64,000 bases of DNA from an uncultured Faecalibacterium sp. (GTDB taxonomy: Bacteria; Bacillota; Clostridia; Oscillospirales; Ruminococcaceae): the NCBI GenBank assembly GCA_934547065.1, contig CAKTEF010000005.1:1-64000 (forward strand). Reading direction: 5' to 3'. Both the position numbers and the translations under genes were made by a program. Below the pieces are notes generated by a model, which was given only the letters and a program-made list of their open reading frames with translations, made no database searches and was not told the origin of the DNA. Positions 1 to 8,734 of the stretch are shown in pieces; within the stretch, counting starts at the first letter, position 1, and every line of letters starts with the position of its first letter.

Positions 1-648
1 CATGGTCCGGCTCCCATCCCCGAAGAGGGCGCATGGGTCAAGGCCTATGAGATCAAGGACATCAGCGGCTACACCCATGGTGTGGGCTGGTGTGCACCCC
101 AGCAGGGCACCTGCAAGCTGTCCCTGAACATCAAGAACGGCGTCATCGAAGAGGCTCTGGTGGAGACCATCGGCTGCTCCGGCATGACCCACTCTGCTGC
201 TATGGCAGGCGAGATCCTGCCCGGCAAGACCATTCTGGAAGCTCTGAACACCGACCTGGTGTGCGACGCCATCAACGTGGCAATGCGCGAGCTGTTCCTG
301 CAGATCGTCTACGGCCGCAGCCAGACCGCTTTCTCTGAGGACGGTCTGCCCATCGGCGCAGGTCTGGACGACCTGGGCAAGGGCCTGCGCTCCATGACCG
401 GCACCATCTTCTCCACCAAGGAGAAGGGCGTCCGTTATCTGGAGCTGACCGAGGGCTACATCAACAAGCTGGCTGTGGATGCCAACGATGAGGTCATCGG
501 CTATCAGTTCGTCAAGCTGGGCAAGATGATGGAGGATATCCGTCACGGCAAGACCCCCAACGAGGCTTACGAGAAGAACGTGGGTACTTACGGCCGCTTC
601 AGCGCAGAGCAGGGTGCCGTGAAGTACATCGACCCGCGTGAGGAATAA
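1..648 (+). CDS. Iron-sulfur cluster assembly scaffold protein, NifU-like (5' end outside window)
   Basis: The frame is open from base 1, so the start lies upstream; an internal GTG at 82 is not the start. NifU-N-type scaffolds hold nascent Fe-S clusters on conserved cysteines; here GWCAPQQGTC and ETIGCSGMTH look like the cluster-binding neighbourhoods. The gene ends 17 bases before the next gene, whose ribosome site GAGAGGAGG overlaps the end of this one, so the two are probably co-transcribed. The family call is from motif recognition; the pairing with a GGGtGRT protein supports it. The client enzymes are unknown. Confidence 0.75.
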   Translation, partial: HGPAPIPEEGAWVKAYEIKDISGYTHGVGWCAPQQGTCKLSLNIKNGVIEEALVETIGCSGMTHSAAMAGEILPGKTILEALNTDLVCDAINVAMRELFLQIVYGRSQTAFSEDGLPIGAGLDDLGKGLRSMTGTIFSTKEKGVRYLELTEGYINKLAVDANDEVIGYQFVKLGKMMEDIRHGKTPNEAYEKNVGTYGRFSAEQGAVKYIDPREE

Positions 649-665
649 GAGAGGAGGAACAACGC

Positions 666-1664
666 ATGGCAACTTTTGAATCTATGGATCGCCGCATGCC
701 GAAAATCGAGGCATGCCTGAAGGCCAACGGCCTGGAGTCTCTGGACGCTTGCAACGAGATGCTCCTCGCAAAGGGCATCGACTGCGACAAGATCGTGCGC
801 GGCGTTCAGCCCATCTGCTTTGATAACGCTGTCTGGGCATACACCCTGGGCACCGCCATCGCCGTCAAGCGCGGCCTGACCGATGCTGCCGAGTGCGCTG
901 CTGCCATCGGCGAAGGTCTGGAAGCTTTCACCATCCCCGGCTCTGTCGCTGAGCAGCGTCAGGTCGGTCTGGGCCACGGCAATCTGGGCGCTCGTCTGCT
1001 GAGCGAGGACACCACCTGCTTCGCTTTCCTGGCAGGCCACGAGTCCTTTGCTGCTGCTGAGGGTGCCATCGGCATCGCCCGCACCGCAAACAAGGTCCGC
1101 AAGACCCCCCTGCGCGTCATCCTGAACGGCCTGGGCAAGGATGCAGCTTACATCATCTCCCGCATCAACGGCTTCACCTATGTGCAGACCGAGTACGATA
1201 TCCCCACCCAGACCCTGAAGGTCGTCAAGGAGATCCCCTTCTCCGAGGGTGAGCGCGCTGCTGTCAAGTGCTACGGCGCAAACGACGTGATGGAAGGCGT
1301 TGCCATTATGAAGAAGGAGGACGTTCAGTGCTCCATCACCGGCAACTCCACCAACCCCGTCCGCTTCCAGCACCTGGTCGCCGGCACCTACAAGAAGTGG
1401 GCCATCGAGAACGGCAAGAAGTACTTCTCCGTCGCTTCCGGCGGCGGCACGGGCCGTACCCTGCACCCCGATAACGTGGCCGCCGGTCCTGCCAGCTACG
1501 GCCTGACCGACTCTCTGGGCCGCGTCCATGGCGACGCTCAGTTCGCAGGTTCTTCCTCCGTGCCCGCACACGTTGAGATGATGGGCCTGATCGGCATGGG
1601 CAACAACCCCATGGTCGGTGCTACCGTTGCATGCGCTGTTGCTGCAGCTCAGGCAAACGCCTAA
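666..1664 (+). CDS. GGGtGRT family protein
   Basis: 332 residues, complete, with a good ribosome site (GAGGAGG) 9 bases before the ATG. The diagnostic motif GGGTGRTLHPDN is near residue 257, followed by a Gly/Ala-rich C-terminus (MMGLIGMGNNPMVGATVACA). The family is named after this motif and has no established biochemical role; it is commonly next to a NifU-like scaffold, as here, which suggests a job in Fe-S cluster or metal handling. A strong terminator follows directly. Confidence 0.85.
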   Translation: MATFESMDRRMPKIEACLKANGLESLDACNEMLLAKGIDCDKIVRGVQPICFDNAVWAYTLGTAIAVKRGLTDAAECAAAIGEGLEAFTIPGSVAEQRQVGLGHGNLGARLLSEDTTCFAFLAGHESFAAAEGAIGIARTANKVRKTPLRVILNGLGKDAAYIISRINGFTYVQTEYDIPTQTLKVVKEIPFSEGERAAVKCYGANDVMEGVAIMKKEDVQCSITGNSTNPVRFQHLVAGTYKKWAIENGKKYFSVASGGGTGRTLHPDNVAAGPASYGLTDSLGRVHGDAQFAGSSSVPAHVEMMGLIGMGNNPMVGATVACAVAAAQANA

Positions 1665-1682
1665 TTTGACCTAAGGCACTTC

Positions 1683-1719
1683 AAAGGCCGCTGTCCGCGC
1701 AGGACGGCGGCCTTTTTTG
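1683..1719 (+). terminator. Rho-independent terminator after the GGGtGRT gene
   Basis: A 14-base stem (AAAGGCCGCTGTCC against GGACGGCGGCCTTT, one G-T wobble) with a short loop and a T-run. It closes the NifU-like/GGGtGRT operon. Confidence 0.9.
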
Positions 1720-1834
1720 TATGATCTGCCCGAAAAACTGCGCGAATTTTTGGTGAAAGGATTTGACGGACCGGGAAATAAACATCGGAATTGGTGAAAA
1801 TTTCCTGAAAACACGAGAAATGAAATTTGGACGC

Positions 1835-1863
1835 TTGTGTAATCTGGCAAAATGCGATACACT
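1835..1863 (+). promoter_or_regulatory. Sigma-70-type promoter for the MacAB-like operon
   Basis: TTGTGT at 1835-1840 and TACACT at 1858-1863 are 17 bases apart, 70 bases before the adaptor gene and downstream of the previous terminator. The remainder of 1720-1932 shows nothing else recognisable. Confidence 0.5.
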
Positions 1864-1932
1864 AAGCATACTAGGGATAATGCAATCATTAGGCCATCTG
1901 CTGGTGGTCTGTTTTGATCGGAGGAAACAGCA

Positions 1933-3567
1933 ATGATCTGGAAAAAGAAACAAGAAGCCCCGGCTGCTCCGGAGTCCGCAGCACCTGCCGGAAAAGGCGA
2001 CGCAAAGCCCCCTGTCCGCTTTTTGAAAAAGAACTGGAAATGGCTGGTGCCCGTGGCCTGTGTCGTGATCGTGGGCGGCTGTCTGCTCTGGCCCAGACAG
2101 GCCCGGCCGGCGGCGGTGGATGCCAGCTATACGGAGGTCGCCCCGGAAACACGGGATGTGTCCAACACCCTGAGCGGGACCGGTACGCTGAACCCGGCCA
2201 ATACCTATACCGTGAAATCGCTGGTGGAGGGCAAAGTGCTGACCGGCGAGTTCAACGAGGGCGATACCCTGGACGAGGGCACCGTGCTCTACACGCTGGA
2301 CAGCTCCAATGCGGCTACGAACTATGAAAAAGCGGAGATCGCGATGCAGCAGGCCCAGCGCAGCTATGATAAGGTCGTGGATCGCCAGTATGTCCGCGCC
2401 GAGGTGGCCGGTACCGTCAGCACCCTGAAAGTGAACAAGGGCGACGAGGTGACCAGCGGCCAGGAGGTGGCTGTGATCCGCGACAGCTCCCGCATGGTGC
2501 TCTCGCTGGAGTTCCCGGCAGCGGATGCCGCCAACTTCAGCGTGGGCCAGAGCGCACAGGTGACGCTGGACGGCACCTTTGAGCAGCTGGACGGCACTGT
2601 GACGGCGGTGACCGGCACCGATGCCCTGAGCGCAGGCAACCTGCTGACCCGCACCGTGACCATTGCCGTGCGCAATGCGGGCGGCCTGACTACGGCCCAG
2701 GCGGCTACGGCTTCCATCAACGGGGTCAGCTCCATCGGTTCGGCTGTGTTCGGCTACCAGGCCGAGCGCACCCTGACGGCCCAGGCTTCCGGCACCGTGA
2801 CGGCCATCAACTTCCGGGAGGGCGCAGATGTGGCCAAGGACGACATCATCCTGGAATTGGCCGGTGACGACCTGACCGAAAGCATCCAGTCGGCCTCCGA
2901 GTCCCTGCGCAGCGCCGAGATCTCGATGCAGAACCTGCAGGACACCATGGCCAACTACACCATTACCTCGCCCATCAGCGGCACCATCATTGAAAAGGAT
3001 GCCAAGGTGGGCGATGCCGTGAAATCCGGCGATACCCTGTGCGTGATCTACGACCTGAGCTACCTGGAAATGGTCATCAACGTGGATGAGCTGCAGATCA
3101 GCTCCCTTTCGGTGGGCCAGAAAGTGCAGATCACAGCCGATGCCGTCAAGGATAAGACCTACATCGGCCAGGTGACCCGTGTTTCGATGAAAGGCTCCTC
3201 CAACGGCGGCACCACCACCTACCCGGTCACCATCCGGATCGACCAGATCGACGGCCTGCGCCCCGGCATGAACGCCAACGCCGAGATCGTGGTGGCCGAG
3301 GCCGTCAATGCCCTGACCGTGCCCAATGCGGCCATCGTCCGGGGAAACTATGTGCTGGTGACCCAGGATTCGCCCAGCGCGGCCAACGGCGACCCCACCA
3401 TGACGGCTCCGGAGGGCTTTGTGTATGTGCCGGTCAAGACCGGTGTCAGCGATGACAACTACACCCAGATCGTCAGCGGCATCCAGTCCGGCGATACCAT
3501 TGGCTACGATCCCAGCTCCGTCAGCAGTGATTCCTACTACGATGACGGCAGCATGATGATATTCTGA
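1933..3567 (+). CDS. Membrane fusion (periplasmic-adaptor-type) subunit of a MacAB-like exporter
   Basis: 544 residues, start with ribosome site CGGAGGAAACAGCA. Residues 1-36 are basic and cytoplasmic, residues 37-53 form one membrane segment, and the rest is external. Two lipoyl/beta-barrel-type segments are seen (around GTVSTLKVNKGDEV and GTIIEKDAKVGDAV) with a short helical hairpin, as in HlyD/RND adaptors. In monoderm bacteria such proteins couple an ABC permease to the cell wall. It is the first gene of an operon with an ATPase and a MacB/FtsX permease. The substrate cannot be told from sequence. Confidence 0.85.
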   Translation: MIWKKKQEAPAAPESAAPAGKGDAKPPVRFLKKNWKWLVPVACVVIVGGCLLWPRQARPAAVDASYTEVAPETRDVSNTLSGTGTLNPANTYTVKSLVEGKVLTGEFNEGDTLDEGTVLYTLDSSNAATNYEKAEIAMQQAQRSYDKVVDRQYVRAEVAGTVSTLKVNKGDEVTSGQEVAVIRDSSRMVLSLEFPAADAANFSVGQSAQVTLDGTFEQLDGTVTAVTGTDALSAGNLLTRTVTIAVRNAGGLTTAQAATASINGVSSIGSAVFGYQAERTLTAQASGTVTAINFREGADVAKDDIILELAGDDLTESIQSASESLRSAEISMQNLQDTMANYTITSPISGTIIEKDAKVGDAVKSGDTLCVIYDLSYLEMVINVDELQISSLSVGQKVQITADAVKDKTYIGQVTRVSMKGSSNGGTTTYPVTIRIDQIDGLRPGMNANAEIVVAEAVNALTVPNAAIVRGNYVLVTQDSPSAANGDPTMTAPEGFVYVPVKTGVSDDNYTQIVSGIQSGDTIGYDPSSVSSDSYYDDGSMMIF

Positions 3568-3581
3568 CACAGGAGGACCGG

Positions 3582-4331
3582 ATGAGTGCTCTGATCGAGT
3601 TTGAACAGGTCTGCAAGTATTACCAGATGGGCGACACCACGGTAAAGGCCGCAGACCATATCACCATGAAAATCGAAAAAGGCGAGTTCGTGGCCATTGT
3701 GGGCCAGTCTGGCTCCGGCAAATCCACCTGCATGAACATCATCGGCTGCCTGGATGTGCCCACGCATGGCATCTACCGGCTGAACGGCCGGGACGTGGGC
3801 AAAATGAGCCGGAACGAGCTGGCGGCCATCCGGAACGAGATGCTGGGCTTTATCTTCCAGCAGTACAACCTGCTGCCCCGGCTGAACCTGCTGGAAAACG
3901 TGGAGGTGCCGCTGGTGTATGCGGGCGTGCCCCGTGCCGAGCGCCACCGCCGTGCCCGCGAGGTGCTGGAACAGGTGGGCCTGGGCGATAAGCTGAAAAA
4001 CAAGCCCAATCAGCTTTCCGGCGGCCAGCAGCAGCGCGTTTCCATTGCGCGGGCGCTGGTGCGCAACCCGGCGGTCATTCTGGCCGACGAACCCACCGGC
4101 GCGCTGGACAGCCACACCGGCCGCGAGGTGCTGGGGATGCTGCAGCAGCTGCATGAGCAGGGACATACCGTGGTGCTGATCACCCACGACAACTCCATTG
4201 CCGTGCAGGCGGACCGCATCATCCGGCTGGAGGACGGCCAGGTGGTCTACGACGGCGACTCCCGTGACCCGCAGGCCATGGTCCAGCCGACGATGCTTCC
4301 GCTGGAAGAAGAAAAGGAGGGCGCGGAATGA
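3582..4331 (+). CDS. ABC transporter ATP-binding protein, MacB/LolD type
   Basis: 249 residues. Walker [11 protein letters not shown]-loop QQYNLLPRL, signature [15 protein letters not shown], Walker [13 protein letters not shown] and the switch histidine LITHDN are all present, so the ATPase should be active. The subfamily is that which pairs with FtsX-like permeases (lipoprotein, peptide or antibiotic export). The ribosome site AGGAGG is correctly placed, and the gene overlaps the permease start by 4 bases (ATGA), which indicates coupled translation. Confidence 0.92.
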   Translation: MSALIEFEQVCKYYQMGDTTVKAADHITMKIEKGEFVAIVGQSGSGKSTCMNIIGCLDVPTHGIYRLNGRDVGKMSRNELAAIRNEMLGFIFQQYNLLPRLNLLENVEVPLVYAGVPRAERHRRAREVLEQVGLGDKLKNKPNQLSGGQQQRVSIARALVRNPAVILADEPTGALDSHTGREVLGMLQQLHEQGHTVVLITHDNSIAVQADRIIRLEDGQVVYDGDSRDPQAMVQPTMLPLEEEKEGAE

Positions 4332-5533
4332 TCATTGAAACGTTCCGGCAGGCCATTCAGAATGTCTGGAGCAACAAGCTCCGCACCTTTTTGACCATGC
4401 TGGGCATCATCATCGGCGTGATGGCGGTCATTGTGATCGTGGGCCTGGGCAACGGCATGACCCAGAGCATGCGCGACAGCTTTTCGGCCCTGGGCACCAA
4501 CACGCTGTCCATCCAGGTGTGGGGCTACGGCTCCCGCAGCGTGTCGGTGGAGGACATGTATCAGATCGTGGACCAGAACCCGGAGCTTCTGGCTGCCGTC
4601 TCGCCCCAGATCGACTTCAGCAACAACACCCCCAAGGTGGGCACCACCACTTACCGCTACGGCACCACCGTGTACGGCGTGGACGAAAACTTTACCCAGA
4701 TGAAAAACTACACCCTGGCCCAGGGCCGCGGGCTGCAGTACATGGATATCCAGGACAACAAGCAGGTCTGCGTGATCGGCGATTACCTCAACCGGGTCGC
4801 GTTCGGCGGCCAGGGCGTGGGCCAGACCATCAAGCTGGGCGCTTATAAGTTCCGGATCGTGGGTGTGCTGGGGGCCAAGGTGAACAACAGCAGCTTGCAG
4901 CAGGGCTCGGATGATGACTGTATCTACCTGCCCTATACCACGGCGATGCGGCTTTCCAACACGGCCTCGCCCAACTCCTTTGTGGCCATCATGCGGGACG
5001 AGAACCGTGCCAACGAGGCCAAGGCGGCCATGGAGGCCGGCATGTACGACCTGCTCAAGAGCGACAACGCCTACTATATTTACAGCGCCAGCGAATGGCT
5101 GGAAGAAATGAACGAGATGATCAATATGGTCATCGTGGTGCTGACGGGCATTGCCAGTATCAGCCTGCTGGTGGGCGGCATCGGCATCATGAACATCATG
5201 CTGGTGTCGGTGACCGAGCGTACCCGCGAGATCGGCATCCGCAAGGCACTGGGAGCCAAAGAGCGCGTGATCCTTTCACAGTTCGTGGTCGAAGCGGCCA
5301 CCACCTCCGCGCTGGGCGGCGTGCTGGGCATCGTGCTGGGCTACATCGTATCCATGGTGGCCAACCGGGTGCTGCCCATGATCTCCAGCAGCATTGATGT
5401 CACCGTCAGCCCCTCGTTCAACTCCATTGCCGTGGCGTTTGGCATCTCGGTGGGCATCGGCGTGTTGTTCGGCTATCTGCCGGCCAAACGCGCTGCCCGG
5501 CTCAACCCCATCGAAGCGCTGCGATACGATTAA
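4328..5533 (+). CDS. ABC transporter permease, MacB/FtsX family
   Basis: 401 residues. One N-terminal membrane segment (residues ~20-40, TFLTMLGIIIGVMAVIVIVG), a large external MacB_PCD-like domain, then three C-terminal membrane segments; the motif TRERTREIGIRKALGAK-like region (TERTREIGIRKALGAK) precedes the last two and is typical of FtsX permeases. It ends with NPIEALRYD, the usual C-terminus of the family. It forms a tripartite exporter with the two upstream genes. Confidence 0.92.
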   Translation: MIIETFRQAIQNVWSNKLRTFLTMLGIIIGVMAVIVIVGLGNGMTQSMRDSFSALGTNTLSIQVWGYGSRSVSVEDMYQIVDQNPELLAAVSPQIDFSNNTPKVGTTTYRYGTTVYGVDENFTQMKNYTLAQGRGLQYMDIQDNKQVCVIGDYLNRVAFGGQGVGQTIKLGAYKFRIVGVLGAKVNNSSLQQGSDDDCIYLPYTTAMRLSNTASPNSFVAIMRDENRANEAKAAMEAGMYDLLKSDNAYYIYSASEWLEEMNEMINMVIVVLTGIASISLLVGGIGIMNIMLVSVTERTREIGIRKALGAKERVILSQFVVEAATTSALGGVLGIVLGYIVSMVANRVLPMISSSIDVTVSPSFNSIAVAFGISVGIGVLFGYLPAKRAARLNPIEALRYD

Positions 5534-5534
5534 G

Positions 5535-5600
5535 GAACCTCTCCATCTCACCGTCCGCCGCTGGCGGCGCGGTTCGATAGCTCCCCGGAACCGGGAGCCA
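5535..5600. repeat. Half copy of the CCTCTC...CTCCCC palindromic repeat family
   Basis: This starts at AACCTCTC two bases after the permease stop and contains a perfect CCGCCGCTGGCGGCG hairpin and the CTCCCCGGAACCGGGAG stem. Related half copies lie at 18928, 20735, 25047, 28090 and 44019, and a full element at 23050-23192. It separates the exporter genes from the SLH gene and could process or attenuate the transcript. Confidence 0.65.
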
Positions 5601-5618
5601 AGAATAAAGGAGGACAAA

Positions 5619-7820
5619 ATGAAAAAACGAATTCTCGCATTCGTCCTGGCGGTCTGCCTGATGGTGCCGATGCTGGTGCTCCCGGCTTCGGCTGCGGGCA
5701 ACGCCAACACGGCGGTTCAGCTCTCGATCACGCTGGGAGCCATGGAGCCGGGCCAGACGGCAGCCCTGAACGCTCCCGTCACCCGCGGGGCTCTGGCCCG
5801 GATGCTTGTGGCCTACTCCTCGTTCCGCGAAAGCGTCGGCTCGCAGGGGACGGTCGGCACGCTGTACAGCGATCTGCCCGGCTCCTCGGCCTGGGCACCC
5901 TATGTCCGGATCGCGGTGCAGAACGGCTGGATGAGCGGCTATACCGACGGCACGTTCCGCCCGGACAATGTGGTCACGCTGGAAGAAGCCTGTACCGCCG
6001 TGCTCAAGCTGCTGGGCTATAAGATGACCGACCTGAGTGGCTCGTTCCCCAATGCCCAGCTGAACAAGGCCCAGGAGATCGGCCTGCGCAATCAGATCGA
6101 GCGCACCCAGGGCCAGGCACTGAACTATGAAGAAGGCGCGATCCTGTTCTACAACGCTCTGACGGCCAACACCGCCAGCGGCGGCACCTACGGCAGCAGC
6201 CTGGGCTTTACCGTTTCCAACGGCCAGGTGGATGCTTCCAGCGTGATGCTCAAGAGCCTGAAAGGACCTTTTGTGGCAGAGGACAACACCCAGCTGCCCT
6301 TTACCCCGGTCAGTGTCTATCGCAACGATAAAGTTTCGGATTCGGCGGAGCTGAATCGGTACGATGTGTATTATTACAGCGAAAGTTTACAGACTCTGTG
6401 GGTCTACACCCGCCGCGCAGCAGGCCGGATCACGGCAGTTTCGCCCAGCGCCAATGCCCCCACCTCGGTCACGGTGGCAGGCAGCAGCTATACCTTGGGC
6501 TCCACGGCAGTGGCCTCGCAGGTGTCGTCGCTCAACGGCGGCGGTGTGGGCCAGGTGGTCACGCTGCTACTGGGCATGAACAACGTGGCGGCCGGCATCG
6601 TGACCGGTGCAGAGGCAGACAGCGTGTTCTATGGTGTGGTGCAGTCGGCAGCCCGGAGCCTGGTGGAAGAAAACGGCGCAGACGTGCTGCAAAAAGTCTC
6701 GGTGCTCTGCACGGATGGCATTTCCCGCACCGTGAATGTGGACAAAAGCCTGAACTTTCCCACCGGCTGGCTGGTCGAGGTCCGGGTGAGCCCGGAGGGA
6801 GAGAGTGTGGAGCGGATCGACAGCCGCTCGGTCAGCGGCACCATCAACGAGAACGCAACGGCTCTGGGCAATGCGGCCCTGGCCGATGATGTGGAAATTC
6901 TGGATACAACGTCGGAGGGTGTGGCTGGGACGGTTCGTCCCAGCCGCCTATCGGGGGTAACACTGAGCGACGCGGATGTGCGTTACTATACCACCAATGC
7001 GGCGGGCCAGATCGACCGGCTGATCCTCAACGATGTCACGGGTGACCTGTGGAGCTACGGTGTGCTGGACGATGTGAAGAACCTGGCCGCCAATTACAGC
7101 TCGCTGAAAGATTTTGTTGGCAGCTTCGGCACGGACACTTCTACCGGCACGACCACCGGCACCGCCAACGGCACCACAGGCAGCACGACCGGTACTACGA
7201 CCGGTACTACGACCGGTACTACGGGTACGTCCGGCACCGCTTCGGCTGCTGCGGCCACCGGGAACGTGATCAACCAGGTCAGCAGCCTGCTGGTGCCCAC
7301 CACCAGCGAGATCTTGTGGGGCATCGTTTCGGGCGATCTCCTCAGCACGACCTGGAATAAGCTGACCAGCAACACCGGCCCCCTGCTGAGCATCGGCTTC
7401 CAGCAGATCGCACAGATCACGGGTACGCCGATCAGCCAGGTGCTCAAATTCATCGGCGGCGGTGCAACGTATATCTGCTATGTCAACGGGATGCCCGCCA
7501 GCTACACCACCTCCATCAAATATCCGGTGCTGGCAGGCGGCATTGCGGTGCGCAAGGAGGTCAGCGGCTCGGTGCGTTCCATGATGCAGTTGATGCCGCT
7601 GAAGATCGACAAGGTGGGTGCCGCCTCGGTGCTTTCCGGGGACACCCGCTACGAGACTTCGGATGATTTACAGGTGTACCTGTGGTACAAGGGTCAGTAT
7701 TACTCCACCAAGCTGACCGCTGTCAACACCGATGAATACCAGCTGACCGGCTGGTACGATAACTTTGGCTGCGCGGCCGGCAAAAAGGTCCGGATCATCA
7801 TTGCAGTCAAAAACGACTGA
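5619..7820 (+). CDS. SLH-domain surface protein
   Basis: 733 residues. The start at 5619 is chosen because AAAGGAGGACAAA precedes it and it opens a clean signal peptide (MKKRILAFVLAVCLM, cleavage near PASA/AG); an in-frame upstream ATG at 5394 lies inside the permease gene and is rejected. One SLH module (WAPYVRIAVQNGWMSGYTDG) sits near residues 85-130, which anchors proteins to wall polymers. A Thr/Gly linker of about 35 residues coded by a 12-base tandem repeat separates the central region from a C-terminal domain. It follows the exporter and overlaps comF by one base. Function beyond surface anchoring is unknown. Confidence 0.8.
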   Translation: MKKRILAFVLAVCLMVPMLVLPASAAGNANTAVQLSITLGAMEPGQTAALNAPVTRGALARMLVAYSSFRESVGSQGTVGTLYSDLPGSSAWAPYVRIAVQNGWMSGYTDGTFRPDNVVTLEEACTAVLKLLGYKMTDLSGSFPNAQLNKAQEIGLRNQIERTQGQALNYEEGAILFYNALTANTASGGTYGSSLGFTVSNGQVDASSVMLKSLKGPFVAEDNTQLPFTPVSVYRNDKVSDSAELNRYDVYYYSESLQTLWVYTRRAAGRITAVSPSANAPTSVTVAGSSYTLGSTAVASQVSSLNGGGVGQVVTLLLGMNNVAAGIVTGAEADSVFYGVVQSAARSLVEENGADVLQKVSVLCTDGISRTVNVDKSLNFPTGWLVEVRVSPEGESVERIDSRSVSGTINENATALGNAALADDVEILDTTSEGVAGTVRPSRLSGVTLSDADVRYYTTNAAGQIDRLILNDVTGDLWSYGVLDDVKNLAANYSSLKDFVGSFGTDTSTGTTTGTANGTTGSTTGTTTGTTTGTTGTSGTASAAAATGNVINQVSSLLVPTTSEILWGIVSGDLLSTTWNKLTSNTGPLLSIGFQQIAQITGTPISQVLKFIGGGATYICYVNGMPASYTTSIKYPVLAGGIAVRKEVSGSVRSMMQLMPLKIDKVGAASVLSGDTRYETSDDLQVYLWYKGQYYSTKLTAVNTDEYQLTGWYDNFGCAAGKKVRIIIAVKND
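7188..7223 (+). repeat. Tandem repeat, three copies of a 12-base unit
   Basis: ACCGGTACTACG is repeated exactly three times at 7188, 7200 and 7212 inside the Thr/Gly linker of the SLH protein. The repeat keeps the frame, so slippage would change linker length by four residues per unit. Confidence 0.9.
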
Positions 7821-8584
7821 TGCGGGATCCATACAGCGGCCTTGGCCGCACACTGCGGCAGCTGCGCTGGGTGCTTTACCCGCGCCGCTGCCCTTTTTGT
7901 GACCGGGTGCTGGGCAGCGTGCCCATCTGCCCGGACTGCGCCGCAGAGCTGGAAACGCTCCGCCGGAAGCCGTCCATGCGGCTGCGCGGTTCCGAGCATT
8001 ATCTGGGGCGGCTGGACGGGGCAGCCGCTCCCTACCGGTACAGCGGCTGCGTCCGCCGCGCGGTCCTGCGGGCAAAATATCAGGGCGCGCCCTGGGCTGC
8101 AGAGGAGCTGGGGGTGGAAATGGCCCGGCTGCTGTTCGGAAGCCCGGTGGCTATGCGGGGGTTCCAGCCGCAGCCAGAGCCGGTGCCCGGCCTGGACCGC
8201 AGCTACGATGCCGTGATCCCGGTGCCGGCTTCCAGCCGGGCGCGGGGCTACAATGTGCCGGAGCAGATGGCGCGGCCCCTGGCCCGTGCGGTGGGAGTCC
8301 CGCTGGAACCGCAGGTGCTGTGCCGCGTCCGCTCGACCCGGCGGCAGGAGGGCCTGACCCTGGACGAGCGCCTGGCCAATGTGGCCGGGGCGTTCCGGGT
8401 ACACGGCCCGGAACGGGTGGAGGGAAAACGACTGCTTTTGGTGGATGATGTCCTGACCACCGGCGCGACCGCTGCGGCCTGTGCGCAGGCCCTGCTGGAT
8501 GCCGGGGCCCAGAGCGTGTTTGCCGTGGCGCTGGCAACGGTGGAGTTCCCGACAGAAACCGAAAAGAAATCCGAAAATTTTTGA
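7820..8584 (+). CDS. comF: ComF family phosphoribosyltransferase-like protein
   Basis: 254 residues; the ATG overlaps the previous TGA by one base. A four-cysteine zinc finger (CPFCDRVLGSVPICPDC, residues ~22-38) and a PRPP-binding loop (LLVDDVLTTGATAAAC, residues ~208-223) are the hallmarks of the family. ComF proteins support uptake of transforming DNA in naturally competent bacteria, but the family is also widespread in non-competent ones. Position after an SLH gene gives no further clue. Confidence 0.9.
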   Translation: MRDPYSGLGRTLRQLRWVLYPRRCPFCDRVLGSVPICPDCAAELETLRRKPSMRLRGSEHYLGRLDGAAAPYRYSGCVRRAVLRAKYQGAPWAAEELGVEMARLLFGSPVAMRGFQPQPEPVPGLDRSYDAVIPVPASSRARGYNVPEQMARPLARAVGVPLEPQVLCRVRSTRRQEGLTLDERLANVAGAFRVHGPERVEGKRLLLVDDVLTTGATAAACAQALLDAGAQSVFAVALATVEFPTETEKKSENF

Positions 8585-8593
8585 AAAGAACGC

Positions 8594-8622
8594 TTGACAA
8601 ACAGCCGCACATCGGGTATACT
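8594..8622 (+). promoter_or_regulatory. Promoter of the tRNA-Pro gene
   Basis: Consensus TTGACA at 8594-8599 and TATACT at 8617-8622, spacing 17, ending 35 bases before the tRNA. Confidence 0.85.
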
Positions 8623-8656
8623 AAATAAGCTGTGAGCGACAAATGCTTATAGATAT

Positions 8657-8734
8657 CCGGGTGTAGCGCAGTTTTGGTAGCGCGCTTGAATGGGGTTCAA
8701 GAGGCCGTGAGTTCGATTCTCGCCACTCGGACCA
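8657..8734 (+). tRNA. tRNA-Pro (anticodon GGG)
   Basis: Seven-base acceptor stem CCGGGTG/CACTCGG with one G-T pair, D-arm GCGC...GCGC, anticodon stem CTTGA/TCAAG with loop ATGGGGT giving anticodon GGG, T-arm with GTTCGATTC, discriminator A and encoded CCA. The prophage begins directly downstream, and the reading frame of the recombinase on the other strand extends into this gene. Confidence 0.93.

Noticed and set aside
1681..3570. Long leftward open frame (629 codons) opposite the adaptor gene
   Set aside because: His/Gly/Ala-rich mirror of a GC-rich gene; no ribosome site, and the plus strand carries a clear adaptor protein.
5394..5618. Upstream extension of the SLH gene to ATG 5394
   Set aside because: It would overlap the permease and precede a clean signal peptide with its own ribosome site at 5619.
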